A stretch of 64,000 nt of DNA, from the NCBI GenBank assembly GCA_907164885.2, contig OU015499.1, positions 146,452,312 to 146,516,311 on the forward strand. The letters run 5' to 3'. Positions 1 through 8,221 of this stretch are shown here, piece by piece. Each line of letters begins with the position of its first letter. The stretch's first letter is position 1. The notes under the pieces are model-generated. The model ran no database searches, was not told where the DNA came from, and saw only the letters and a list, made by a program, of their open reading frames with translations. A program made the position numbers and the translations under genes. The DNA is from Dolomedes plantarius (taxonomy: Eukaryota; Arthropoda; Arachnida; Araneae; Dolomedidae).

Positions 1-186
1 TCTCTCAGCAGGGGGCCTTCTCGATTCAGGTCTCTCAGCAGGCATAGTGAATGAAAAATCGTGATGTTCCATGTCTGACAACGACAGCACTGGCATCTCC
101 ATGGCAATCTCAAATCACAAGCAAAGGTCTTGTCTCTAAGGAGAAATACAATCAGACTGATTGCCAATCCAACCGACAGCAACATT

Positions 187-231
187 TATATAGGCCAGGA
201 TTTGGAAAAAAAAAAAAAAATTTTTTTTTTT
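187..231 (+). promoter_or_regulatory. TATA-like box followed by A/T tract
   Basis: A TATATAGG box at 187-194 is followed by a run of A and then a run of T (about 209-231). The same A-run/T-run pairing occurs near other TATA boxes of the island. No gene follows directly, so promoter activity is only suggested. Confidence 0.3.
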
Positions 232-343
232 TGATTATACAACGGGGCTGCAAACTTTTTCGTAACATTTCTGCAAACGTTTTCAAAATATTTTCACAAA
301 CTTTTTCCAAACATTTTCACAATTTTTTTTTTCAATCTTGTAG

Positions 344-378
344 TATATAAGAGGGCTGCAAGGTTTTTCAATTCAGAT
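344..378 (+). promoter_or_regulatory. TATA box plus TCAGAT initiator
   Basis: TATATAAG at 344-351 lies about 30 bases upstream of a TCAGAT initiator-like motif at 373-378, the usual metazoan core-promoter spacing. No convincing ORF follows. The leader holds a direct repeat and then a GC-rich structured block, so any transcript may be noncoding. Confidence 0.45.
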
Positions 379-413
379 GAATTCAATCCAGTTGATCAAT
401 CCTTTTCAATTTC

Positions 414-498
414 AACAATCATTGCAATTTATACAGTACCTGAAAAAAACTTGTACGTTGAACAATCATTGCAATTTATAAAATACCTGAAAAAAAAA
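414..498 (+). repeat. Two-copy direct repeat in a leader
   Basis: A unit of about 37 bases beginning AACAATCATTGCAATTTATA and ending in CCTGAAAAAAA occurs at 414-450 and again at 461-498. It lies downstream of the TATA box at 344. Its function is unknown. Confidence 0.6.
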
Positions 499-527
499 AT
501 AAAAATAAAAATAAAAATAAATTTACC

Positions 528-800
528 ATGGGGGGTCTCAGACCCTCGAGTCAAACCACTTCGGGGGTCGTCTCAGACCGTCGTCCTCCAGGTCCCTGGC
601 CAGCCCAGAGGGGGGTATGCTTGGGTAGCGCCGGCCCCCCTGGACATCCAACCAGGAACCCCGGGAGGTCTCGGACCCTGAGGTCAGGACCATCCCGGTT
701 AGTCCAGAGGGGGGTATGCTTGGGTAGCGCCAGCCCCTCTGGACTTGAGGGTTAGTTCTCCATCGGAGAACCACCCGCTCCGGCCGCAGCCGGAGAACTG
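528..800. other. GC-rich block with paired hairpins
   Basis: This block contrasts sharply with its AT-rich surroundings. Two hairpins (605-643 and 702-744) have G-rich left arms and C-rich right arms and share almost the same loop, GTATGCTTGGGTAGCGCC. Further small inverted repeats follow, for example CTCCGGCCGCAGCCGGAG near 778. Short ORFs cross it in several frames, but none looks coding. It may be a structured RNA or part of a replication or enhancer region. Confidence 0.5.
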
Positions 801-829
801 AAGATTTCAGCGTTGGAGGGCCTCCTTAT

Positions 830-2030
830 ATACGATCCGAGTGAAACGCAGCGCCCCCTGGCGGATTTTTGTCTGTATGCCTTCAGATCTCGAAGAGAGA
901 AGACGTGCTGGGATTGAGCTCCCAATGTTAAAATATACTTTGCGCTATAACGTTGGAATGCATGGACGGATCGACTTGAAATTTTTATAAGGGGTAGGGT
1001 TTCGTATAAGGCTCATATTGATCCCTCTACAAGGGGGTCCAGGACCCTTGGAACTTTGCCAAAAATGACTTTAGAAATTTCTTTCTGTAATATCTCTCGA
1101 ACCAATGACCCCAGGGGCTTGAAATTTTTATAGTATATAGAGTGTGATAGGATGTTTAAGATGACCCTACCGTGGGGTCTCCAGGACCCCCGGAAGTGGG
1201 TTAAAACAAAAATTTTGGAATATCACTTGGCCGAGTTGATTTTCGTACTGAGGGGGTCGAGTAGAGTTGAATGGTACTAACCGGAAGTCTCTACTTCCGG
1301 TAAAAGTTCTTTTGGGCCTAGACCCTCCATATTTGGCCACCTTAAAGATCAAGTGAAAGCCTATCGAACGCCAAAATTTCAAGTCTCTGCGACAATTAGG
1401 AGCCGAGTTATGACGGTTTTACCGTTTTTTAAGTCGTACTTCCAAATTTTTGTATGCGGGGTCTAGACCCCCCATGGTCGGCTCATATCGTGAAAGATCT
1501 CGTGAAACTCTATCGATTGGCACAAACCGGAACTCTCTACGACAATTAGAAGCCGAGTTATGACGGATTTAAATTTACCGGAAGTGAATTTAAATTTTGT
1601 CATAACTCGGCTTCTAATTGTCGTAGAGAGTTCCGGTTACTTTCAATAGATAGAGTTTCACGAGACCTTTTAGATGAATCAAACATGGAGGGTCTAGACC
1701 CCATAGAAAGAAAACCCGGAAGTGAGAAACTCGGCTCCTAATTGTCGTAGAGAGTTCCGGTTTGTACCTACGCACTCTACGGAACCCCCTCAATCCGAAA
1801 AAAATATCGGCACCACGTGACTATGGAAATTACACTTCCAATGGAAATTAATGCCTGTTGCTCTGGACCTAGACCCCCCATGGTGAGCTCATCTGAAACG
1901 TCTCATGAAACTCTTTCGTTTGGCACAAACCGGAAGTCTCTACGACAATTAGAAGCCGAGTTATGCCGAGTTAAAGTGTTTTTAAAAATTTTAAACAAAT
2001 TTAAATCCAGCATAACAGTGAAACAACTTT
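830..2030. repeat. Array of inverted and direct repeats (hr-like)
   Basis: Units of roughly 150 bases recur in both orientations. Each combines GGTCTAGACCCCCCATGG, then CTCGTGAAACTCTATCG, then ACCGGAA(G/C)TCTCTACGAC and AATTAGAAGCCGAGTTATGAC. Direct copies lie around 1300-1420, 1458-1570 and 1868-1960, and inverted copies around 1590-1710 and 1720-1765. The centre is a palindrome (about 1457-1704) with a perfect 40-base stem at 1525-1564 paired with 1599-1638. The layout resembles the homologous regions of large arthropod DNA viruses, which serve as enhancers and origins. That comparison is structural only. Confidence 0.65.
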
Positions 2031-2050
2031 TTCTCCTCGACTCGTGTGCC

Positions 2051-2611
2051 ATGGATGTGTGGATGCGACATAAGAGTTCGCGTTTCCCAAAAATGCTACC
2101 CGAACAGATTCTAGAAACGGACGTGACGCCGTGCAGGTATTGTCATCGACTCAATTGCCACAGGTGGAAAGCGACCATCTGTGGGATTGCCAGAATCATT
2201 CCTTTCGCCATCGTCCCTCCCATCTGGCACGACCGCAAACCTATCCCGAAACAAGTGACGCGCCATTTTTCCACGGCCGTATTGAGTATCGCGAAAAATG
2301 GAGGATTTACGATAAGCGACGGGAAATTCAGCATATCCATGGACGGATTTCAGAACAACACTTCCGTTACCAAATGCATTGACAGGTTCAAAGTGAACAG
2401 GATCCATGTCGTGGATCCGTACACCATGAGGAGATGCGAACAGATGGCCCGATCGTTTCAAATTTATTTTGACAACATACGATTTAAGCTGATGACACCT
2501 TTCGATGCTGGACGTTGTTGTGATTGCAGAGAGGAGGATTGCCACAGATGGAAGGCTATCGTCGGAGGCATATCCAGGATAAAGTTCCCGATTGATCCGA
2601 TCCGCCATTGA
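2051..2611 (+). CDS. Protein with duplicated CxxCx4CHRWKA motif
   Basis: This is an intact ORF of 186 residues from the ATG at 2051. A longer frame runs upstream to 1817, but that part lies inside the repeat array, so I prefer the internal ATG. Near residues 29-45 and again at 160-175 the protein carries C-x2-C-x4-C-H-R-W-K-A, each followed by a similar hydrophobic G-I-(A/S)-R-I stretch. This suggests two copies of a small metal-binding unit, one at each end. I recognise no family. The ORF is compact and in good reading condition, on the same strand as the other island genes. An antisense ORF across it is probably a shadow. It is likely a real virus-like gene of unknown role. Confidence 0.6.
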   Translation: MDVWMRHKSSRFPKMLPEQILETDVTPCRYCHRLNCHRWKATICGIARIIPFAIVPPIWHDRKPIPKQVTRHFSTAVLSIAKNGGFTISDGKFSISMDGFQNNTSVTKCIDRFKVNRIHVVDPYTMRRCEQMARSFQIYFDNIRFKLMTPFDAGRCCDCREEDCHRWKAIVGGISRIKFPIDPIRH

Positions 2612-2733
2612 ATGTTTTATTTTATGACGTCATTTTAAGATAGGACTCGATTTGGAAATCTCAGAAAATATTTTTCAGCCGAGAACTCTCAGCCAAAATC
2701 AGAAATGAAAATTTGTAAAAAAAAAAATAAAAA

Positions 2734-2825
2734 AAAAAAAATTTTTTTTTGTGTAAAAAAAAATGTAAAAAAAAATTTTTTTTTTTAAATCCAGGTTATA
2801 TAAACCCAGTACCGTTTCACTCAGT
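2734..2825 (+). promoter_or_regulatory. Promoter of the HUH-like gene: A/T tracts, TATA, TCAGT
   Basis: Two A-run/T-run tracts (about 2734-2750 and 2767-2786) precede TATATAAA at 2797-2804 and a TCAGT initiator at 2821-2825. TCAGT is the classical arthropod initiator, also used in baculovirus early promoters. The ATG of the gene follows at 2925. Confidence 0.6.
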
Positions 2826-2924
2826 AGCATTCATTGGATTTCTTTCGAATACATTGGTTGTGCTAAATTGGTATTGTTTTCAATCGACATTTTTTTTGAG
2901 TCCTTCGAGATTGTTGCTTCACGA

Positions 2925-3506
2925 ATGTGTGATCCGTTGGCAAGGCACCTGATGCAAGTATTGCGATGCAAGATTGTCGTCCTTTGCCAATTATGTGAGT
3001 CGACGATGCTTCCCAGGCAGTTGGTGGGACATTTGTCCGAGTCTCACGATTTGACGATTAAAAATGCGTGTACCTGGTGCTTGGGGCAGCATACGTGGAA
3101 GGTTCGTCAGAAAAAACAACACGTGGAACATTTGAAGAGTTGCTTTTCGATTTATCTTGCAAAATATGGGCCGAGTTATGATGATGTTGATGATGTTGAT
3201 GCGGGTACTGGTAGTATGGATATTGATGACGTGGTGAAGCCGTCGTTTGACATGACGCCCATGTGCCCCGAGAGAGACATGTTTGGTTGTGAAAGGGTAC
3301 TGGATTTGTGGGCTTACGAACACATGTTTTTGCCTTATGACAACCAGGATATTGGCGAAACGTGGTGGATGTCTGCCGAACCCAGCAACGCGTTGACGTG
3401 GCGAGGGAACGTGGATGCCGCTGCGTATTTCGTGCAAAAGTTCATGGTGCTCGGGCCGCCCGTGAAATGGTACCACATTATGGTCAGGGCGGCGGATTTC
3501 AGGTAG
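2925..3506 (+). CDS. N-terminal part of possible HUH replication protein
   Basis: This ORF of 193 residues starts from the ATG at 2925; the open frame begins earlier without an ATG. It opens with two zinc-finger-like patterns, C-x2-C-x11-H-x4-H and C-x2-C followed by H-x2-H-x3-C, then an Asp-rich linker around residues 85-100, then a segment ending in a strand-like WYHIMVRA. It stops at TAG 3504-3506, yet the same frame reopens at once and runs to 4511. The two ORFs are therefore most likely one gene broken by a nonsense codon. Alternatives are two proteins made by reinitiation at the ATG 12 bases downstream, or an undetected intron. The N-terminal strand would match motif 1 of HUH endonucleases. 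The assignment is tentative. Confidence 0.55.
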   Translation: MCDPLARHLMQVLRCKIVVLCQLCESTMLPRQLVGHLSESHDLTIKNACTWCLGQHTWKVRQKKQHVEHLKSCFSIYLAKYGPSYDDVDDVDAGTGSMDIDDVVKPSFDMTPMCPERDMFGCERVLDLWAYEHMFLPYDNQDIGETWWMSAEPSNALTWRGNVDAAAYFVQKFMVLGPPVKWYHIMVRAADFR

Positions 3507-3518
3507 TTTTACGATGCC

Positions 3519-4511
3519 ATGTCCAATTATAGAGATAAGGCTTACTTGCTACCTTTTTGGTGTTGGTGCGACGGGGGTATTTTGACGGATCCGATCCACA
3601 GGCATCACAGGCACATGATTTTGGTGGCCGGGGACGGATGCGATTTCATGCGAAAATGTTGGAAAAATGTGGGGGTCGCCCGAAAACCTTTTTACAATTA
3701 CGTGTGCAAGAGGACCAAGGTCATCAAGACGTGGTCTCATTTGAAAAACGTGATCCGGTACGTGAGTAATCGCCGATGTTCGTGCGGATTCGATTCCGGC
3801 TCTTCCGGCGATCGTCATTTTTGTATCGGTTCCGAGCTCCCTTCGAGTTGTTCTTTGGCAGTTTCTACAACCGTGGAAGACGGTATTTTGGAAGAATTGA
3901 CGCGCCGCAATGGTCAAAGGTCGGTCCTATCTTTCGCGGATCACTGCGTTCGGAAGAATAAGAAATTTCATGTACCTGTCGAGAAGATCGCGAACGATTT
4001 GAAATCGGTTGTGCTGCCCGTCAAAAAATTTTGGAAACCCATCGGCATCAACAAGGACGTGAGCGACGCGTACGTGCATCTGCTGGACGGGTTAAAGTTA
4101 CATTTCAAAAAAGATCTCGCTTTGTTGAACTTGTCCGACGAAGAATGGATCGCGAAACAGGCGGAATGGAATAATTGTTTTTATGACGTGGTCGGCAAGA
4201 ATCTTTGGGCGCCAACCAAGAACCAACAGACGTCTCTCCAGGCCGTCATGCCTCTGTTGGAGAAATTGAAGAGCGAAACGGAACTATGGAAGCTACGTCA
4301 TGGAGAACAGGAAGCACTGATTCTTAGTCTGGAAACCAAATCGGGAGAACGGATCGCGATTTTGGAACGGGAATTGGCGAAAGTGACCGCGGAAAGAGAT
4401 CAATTGATCAACGAAAAAATTCGATACTTGGAAAAGAGGGTTGAGGAATTGTCGGAAGAAAACCGAATTTCAAAAAAGAGGTTTGAGGAATTGACCAAAG
4501 GGGATGAATGA
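3519..4511 (+). CDS. C-terminal part: HxH motif and coiled coil
   Basis: This is a 330-residue ORF in the same frame as the preceding one, separated only by TAG and four codons. Residues 30-36 read H-R-H followed by hydrophobics (MILV), matching the metal-binding HxH of HUH endonucleases. A Tyr at residue 81 in a helix-like IRYVSN context could be the catalytic tyrosine. Cys-rich stretches (15-17, near 88-105) may bind zinc. The last 70 or so residues are Glu/Lys-rich heptads typical of a coiled coil. HUH proteins nick DNA to start rolling-circle or rolling-hairpin replication. Here that role is inferred from short motifs only. The ORF itself is long and undamaged. Confidence 0.55.
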   Translation: MSNYRDKAYLLPFWCWCDGGILTDPIHRHHRHMILVAGDGCDFMRKCWKNVGVARKPFYNYVCKRTKVIKTWSHLKNVIRYVSNRRCSCGFDSGSSGDRHFCIGSELPSSCSLAVSTTVEDGILEELTRRNGQRSVLSFADHCVRKNKKFHVPVEKIANDLKSVVLPVKKFWKPIGINKDVSDAYVHLLDGLKLHFKKDLALLNLSDEEWIAKQAEWNNCFYDVVGKNLWAPTKNQQTSLQAVMPLLEKLKSETELWKLRHGEQEALILSLETKSGERIAILERELAKVTAERDQLINEKIRYLEKRVEELSEENRISKKRFEELTKGDE

Positions 4512-4519
4512 GGGGTTAG

Positions 4520-4581
4520 GAAAAAAAAAATTTTTTTTTTTCTTTTCTCTGAGTATATATAGAGCGGTTGGTCTGCAGTCA
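4520..4581 (+). promoter_or_regulatory. A/T tract, TATA box and CAGT initiator
   Basis: An A10-T11 tract (about 4521-4541) is followed by TATATAT at 4554-4560 and GCAGTCATT around 4575-4583. The architecture matches the promoter at 2797. The downstream stretch holds an 87-base tandem repeat and no clear ORF. Confidence 0.5.
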
Positions 4582-4670
4582 TTTATTCTGCCGATATTGG
4601 TTCATCAAGCTAGTGTGTAGTAAAGATATTGTATCAACTCTTGGAGTATTGTTTGGACATCCTAAAAATG

Positions 4671-4883
4671 AAGCAATATTTATTCAGAGTCATACTTGGA
4701 TTTATACTACCCCCACAAAACTTTGTATCTTATACATAGTCAACCTCCTATAGTCTCAAGCAATATTTATTCAGAGTCATACTTGGATTTATACTACCCC
4801 CACAAAACTTTGTATCTTATACATAGTCAACCTCCTATAGTCTCAAGCAATATTGATTCAGACTCAAACTTGGATTTTTAACC
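4671..4883 (+). repeat. 87-base tandem repeat, 2.4 copies
   Basis: Units begin with AAGCAATATTTATTCAGAG at 4671 and 4758, with a diverged partial third at 4845. The surrounding leader (about 4565-4640) also has a diverged copy at about 4905-4965, sharing TAAAGATATTGTATCA. Short ORFs here merely follow the repeat. It probably arose by local duplication of a promoter-leader segment. Confidence 0.7.
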
Positions 4884-5011
4884 TTCGACAATATTCCAGA
4901 CCAAAGCTAATCTACAGCCATTTCTTGTTCTACCCATATTGGTTTAAAGATATTGTATCATCATTTAGTATTTGGCGCTACTTGTTGGCTACTTGGCGAT
5001 ATCAGTTTGGG

Positions 5012-5040
5012 TATATAAAGGATTGCTCGCGCTCCAGTCT
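5012..5040 (+). promoter_or_regulatory. Core promoter of the 5057 gene
   Basis: TATATAAA at 5012-5019 precedes CCAGTC at 5034-5039, leaving a leader of only about 20 bases before the ATG at 5057. Confidence 0.6.
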
Positions 5041-5056
5041 GCATATCTCACACGTC

Positions 5057-5392
5057 ATGGCTCCGAGTTGTCCCAGAGCTCCGAAGAAACCGGCCGTTCG
5101 CCGCGTTTTTTGGAATACCGACAGGTGTCGAAAGAAATTGGACTTTTCAATAACAGTTCCGGAGAATCCTTTGTTGGTCGAGGCGTGTAAGAAATTGGCG
5201 TCGGTCATCGACGACATTCCAGAAGAAAGCCCCGCTAAACTTGCAAATCCAGTTGTCCTCCAGTGTCCTGATGCCCGAAAGTTATCGCGAGAAGAGCGAA
5301 TGAAGGAGGAAAATGCTATTAGAAACATTCTGATATTACCCCCGATAAAATGGGGGACTTTCAAAATTCCCAAAGTGCCAAAAGAACTTTAA
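5057..5392 (+). CDS. Small Lys/Pro-rich protein, unknown function
   Basis: This is an intact ORF of 111 residues. I chose the ATG at 5057 because the TATA box and initiator lie just upstream of it, although the frame is open further 5'. The N-terminus is basic and Pro-rich (residues 5-25), the middle is acidic, and the C-terminus is rich in Lys, Ile and Pro. I recognise no domain, signal peptide or membrane segment. It is followed 37 bases later by the first of three gene-end hairpins. With the next two genes it forms a run of promoter-ORF-hairpin cassettes, which argues for a real gene. Its function cannot be named. Confidence 0.6.
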   Translation: MAPSCPRAPKKPAVRRVFWNTDRCRKKLDFSITVPENPLLVEACKKLASVIDDIPEESPAKLANPVVLQCPDARKLSREERMKEENAIRNILILPPIKWGTFKIPKVPKEL

Positions 5393-5429
5393 ATTTTTTC
5401 GGTTCCCCCAACATCCTCGTTGGGAGAGT

Positions 5430-5482
5430 AAAAAAATGGCCGGAACGTCCTGAAAAAAAAAGGACGTTCCGGCCATTTTTTT
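5430..5482 (+). other. Gene-end hairpin 1
   Basis: A perfect 22-base-pair stem (5430-5451 with 5461-5482) encloses an A-rich 9-base loop. The outer part is seven A:T pairs followed by TGGCC/GGCCA. Shortly after comes TTGACAACCTGGGGAATAAG, resembling the box after the next two hairpins. It may be a 3'-end or RNA-stability structure; a small-RNA precursor is also possible. Confidence 0.75.
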
Positions 5483-5711
5483 GCACAGAAATGCTTGACA
5501 ACCTGGGGAATAAGACTTTTTTTTGCATAAGACTTGAATTGCGTGTTTTTTCCTCTTTTATTATTATTTGTTTCCAAAATTGTATTCTTAATCAACAGCT
5601 ACCAGAAATTGTTTCTTTTTTTTGTTGTTTCCAAAGTTGGATTCTCAAATTGTTTAAAGATCTGACCAATCAGAAACCTCTTGACACATAGCCAATCAGC
5701 AACCTCCTGAC

Positions 5712-5765
5712 GCGTAAATAAAAATCCGCTTCGGAGAAAAATTCATTTCATTTTGCATTCTGACT
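5712..5765 (+). promoter_or_regulatory. AT-rich TATA-like promoter of the RING gene
   Basis: TAAATAAAAA (5715-5724) sits about 35 bases upstream of TGCATTCTGAC (5754-5764), just before the ATG at 5772. It is weaker than the other island promoters but similarly placed. Confidence 0.4.
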
Positions 5766-5771
5766 CTCGAG

Positions 5772-6323
5772 ATGGAGGACGTGTGTGCTATTTGCCACGA
5801 GCCCGTGCTGGAATCCAGCATATTTTTTGTAATGATAGAGTGTGCGACGCATCATAGGATGCACGACGTTTGCCTGTCAGCAGCATACGTGAAGGGCGGT
5901 ATACGTCAATGCCCTGAATGTCGGGCCGATTACAAAGAATATCAGACATTTTGGTTTGAAAAATTGGGTAGTTTGTACAACTACCAGACCCTTATGATGT
6001 ACATGGAAAGGGAGCCTCTGAAAAGTCGGAACCGCAAATTTCTGAGGCGAGTGAACGAAATTATCCAGGAAAGATTGGATCGCGGGAGATTCTGCCCCGG
6101 GGGATGCATGACAATTCGGACTTTTACAGACTCGAAACCTCTTCCGGATTTACACAGGTATCCTGAATGGGATCCCAACAGCTTTGCCCTGTTTTTTTTG
6201 GAGGAGGCTCGAAAGGATCGTACTCTATTCGTCCATCTGAGAGAATTTGTCCGAGAACATCACACCTGTTCCGATGAATGTTACTTCAACCTCTGTTTCT
6301 TGAAACAAATGTCTCTCGGATGA
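5772..6323 (+). CDS. RING-H2 finger protein, likely E3 ligase
   Basis: This ORF of 183 residues is intact. Its N-terminus holds a clear RING-H2 pattern: C5-x2-C8, C24, H27 or H28, H31, C34, and C47-x2-C50, with a Pro after C47 as usual. RING-H2 domains recruit E2 enzymes and promote ubiquitin transfer. Large DNA viruses often use such proteins to redirect host protein turnover, which is family knowledge and not shown here. The remaining 130 residues have an Arg/Lys-rich helix (about 85-105) and scattered Cys/His near the C-terminus (CPGGC, H-x-C-x3-C) that could bind another zinc. The gene has its own promoter and ends in the second hairpin. Confidence 0.75.
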   Translation: MEDVCAICHEPVLESSIFFVMIECATHHRMHDVCLSAAYVKGGIRQCPECRADYKEYQTFWFEKLGSLYNYQTLMMYMEREPLKSRNRKFLRRVNEIIQERLDRGRFCPGGCMTIRTFTDSKPLPDLHRYPEWDPNSFALFFLEEARKDRTLFVHLREFVREHHTCSDECYFNLCFLKQMSLG

Positions 6324-6353
6324 TTTCTTTTGTTGTTTTTTCTCACAGGGGGT

Positions 6354-6411
6354 AAAAAAATGGGGACCAAAAAGATGCTTAGTTAAGCATCTTTTTGGCC
6401 CCCATTTTTTT
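6354..6411 (+). other. Gene-end hairpin 2
   Basis: The arms 6354-6381 and 6384-6411 pair almost completely; the tip must open to make a loop. The outer part again is seven A:T pairs plus TGG/CCA, while the inner stem is unrelated to hairpins 1 and 3. CTGACAACGTTGGTATAAGG follows. A polyadenylation signal AATAAA lies downstream at about 6500, so the hairpin would lie in the 3' UTR. Confidence 0.75.
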
Positions 6412-6499
6412 TATGGTCAAAGGGCTGACAACGTTGGTATAAGGACTTGTCGCACGCTTGCTCTACTACTTTTTTAGATGATATGAGAATGTTTCCAGA

Positions 6500-6505
6500 A
6501 ATAAA
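6500..6505 (+). terminator. Polyadenylation signal AATAAA
   Basis: An AATAAA hexamer lies 180 bases after the RING gene stop and past hairpin 2. It is a plausible polyadenylation site for that transcript. Confidence 0.4.
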
Positions 6506-6729
6506 GATTATTTAAAAAAAAACAATTTTGGATTTTACTATATTGATTGCTACTTTGCTTTATTTATGGAAACCAATTTTGGATTTTTTACTATATTGAT
6601 TGCTACAGCAGAGGAAGAAGAAAAAAAATTCCAACATTGTATATATATGTATATATATATATAAAAAAAAAAGTTTGTGGAACAAACTTTGACCTGACTT
6701 CCGGTGCTTAACATCCGGTTTGAAAATCG

Positions 6730-6770
6730 TATAAAAAGGGCGACCCGTCTGGGCTTCGGAATCATTCGAC
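6730..6770 (+). promoter_or_regulatory. Promoter with TATAAAAA and TCATTCGAC
   Basis: TATAAAAA at 6730-6737 is followed by ATCATTCGAC at 6761-6770, the start region just before the ATG at 6782. The promoter at 8222 shares the TCATTCGAC element at the same spacing, which suggests shared regulation. Confidence 0.65.
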
Positions 6771-6781
6771 CGCTTATCACA

Positions 6782-7024
6782 ATGAGTTCAGTAGCTCTTC
6801 ACTATGCCGCTCTGCCGGTACTCAATTGTTGGGGATGCAAGACGCCGGTGCCGCCGCATTGTGCCTTCATGTTTTCATGGAGGCACATTTGCCACGTATA
6901 TTGTGCTCGCCGAAAAGTCTTATATTGGGATTGTCCCGACTGTTACGATCCCAGCAGCAAAGATTTAGAAAGATTGTCAAACATGCCGCCTTGTTCCGAT
7001 GTGAATCCCAAATTCCTGAACTAA
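6782..7024 (+). CDS. Small RING-like zinc protein
   Basis: This intact 80-residue ORF begins directly after its initiator. It has C16-x2-C19, C27, H35-x2-H38-x2-C41 and C51-P-x-C54, an order close to RING but with unusual spacing between the third and fourth ligands. It may be a diverged RING or another cross-brace zinc fold. The C-terminal 25 residues lack a recognisable domain. It resembles the RING-H2 protein in layout and lies next to it, so the two may be old duplicates. It ends in the third hairpin 60 bases after the stop. Confidence 0.6.
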   Translation: MSSVALHYAALPVLNCWGCKTPVPPHCAFMFSWRHICHVYCARRKVLYWDCPDCYDPSSKDLERLSNMPPCSDVNPKFLN

Positions 7025-7082
7025 AAAAAAAAACACTGTATTTGTTTTTTAATCTCCTTTTTATTTCGAAAAAAAAGGGGGT

Positions 7083-7135
7083 AAAAAAATGGCCAGAGAA
7101 CGTCTTGAAAAAAGACGTTCTCTGGCCATTTTTTT
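7083..7135 (+). other. Gene-end hairpin 3
   Basis: A perfect 24-base-pair stem (7083-7106 with 7112-7135) has a short GAAAA loop. The outer TGGCC and inner ACGTC(T/C)T resemble hairpin 1, with paired differences on both arms. ATTACCAACGTTGGAAAAAT and AATAAA-like runs follow, as after the other two. Confidence 0.75.
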
Positions 7136-7136
7136 G

Positions 7137-8200
7137 CGTCAAAATGATTACCAACGTTGGAAAAATAATAATAAAAAAGACTTTGTTTCATTTGTAGAAA
7201 TGTGTTTTCAATAGTAACAATATTTCTTTCCTCCAATCAGTCACCCGATGATGGCATTTTTTTTTGAAAAAAATATTCTTTCAATTCTTTTTTTTTCAAT
7301 AGTCTATTGATATACAAACACCCGATAGTGGTACTTTGAAAAACAAAACAATATCCTCAATGTATCTGCTAGTAATTGTAAATCCGTATTTGTTAACAAA
7401 ATAAATAATCTATTTATTGTAAAACAGTCCCTTTCCTTGTTCAGCTTTTTCAAAAAAAAAAAATTCCAATGTGTTAAATATATCCTTAATGTATCTACCA
7501 GTAGTGGTAAAAAATTCGATTGTTGTGTAAGGTACATATATTCATGTATCTGTTCTGACTCCTACTTTCTTGGCATATGAATAATCATGTTTCTATACAT
7601 CCTTATACTTTATTAATTTTGATTTTTTCTGTCTTTCTGGCTTTCGAATGTAATGCCTTTTATAATTATACTAAAATAAATAATCTAATACCTCCAAGCA
7701 CTTACAGTCTTAACGAAATTATATGGTCCTGTAATATCAACTATATTTTTTTTTATCCAAAGGGGTTCCAAATTCATTTACTGTAATCTTAATCCACAAG
7801 CACTTACAATCTTAACGAAATTATATGGACTCTTAATCTAGAACTTTATGAATGTTAGCTAGATGTGAAACATAGACAGGACGACCTTATAATAATTAAC
7901 AAATGACCCCTAAAATCATGGAATAAATGTCCATTATAATACATTTTTAGCTAATTGTGTTAGAAAAGGATGGTATTAGAAATGACCACATGTAATATCA
8001 ACTATATTATCAGAGGATTCAACTCCAGTAATGGTATTAGAAAGCATTCCAATCCTAAATGAAACCCTTTTTTAACAATTATTAAAAATCAATATAAGTA
8101 CAAACTTGGAAAAAAAAATTGTTTGATATGAAAAACAATTTCACAACATTGGACAACTAAAAACAAAAAAAACAAAAAAAAATAGAAAGTCATATCTTAT
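7137..8200. other. AT-rich spacer with diverged short repeats
   Basis: I see no convincing gene. Short diverged repeats occur: AATGTATCT(G/A)C(T/C)AGTA near 7359 and 7490, AAGCACTTACA(G/A)TCTTAACG near 7698 and 7800, and TGTAATATCAACTATATTATCAGA near 7990. The last recurs near 12058 on the other side of the next two genes. Confidence 0.5.
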
Positions 8201-8221
8201 CAGATAACGGGTTCCGGATCG

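Noticed and set aside
2111..2608. 165-residue antisense ORF over the CHRWKA gene
   Set aside because: No promoter or motif; the sense frame has the repeated metal-binding pattern.
3504..3506. TAG as a recoded amino-acid codon
   Set aside because: Animals recode UGA for selenocysteine, not UAG, and no readthrough context is evident.
5430..7135. Hairpins as bacterial-type Rho-independent terminators
   Set aside because: The setting is eukaryotic (TATA boxes, introns, AATAAA), so that mechanism does not apply despite the T runs.
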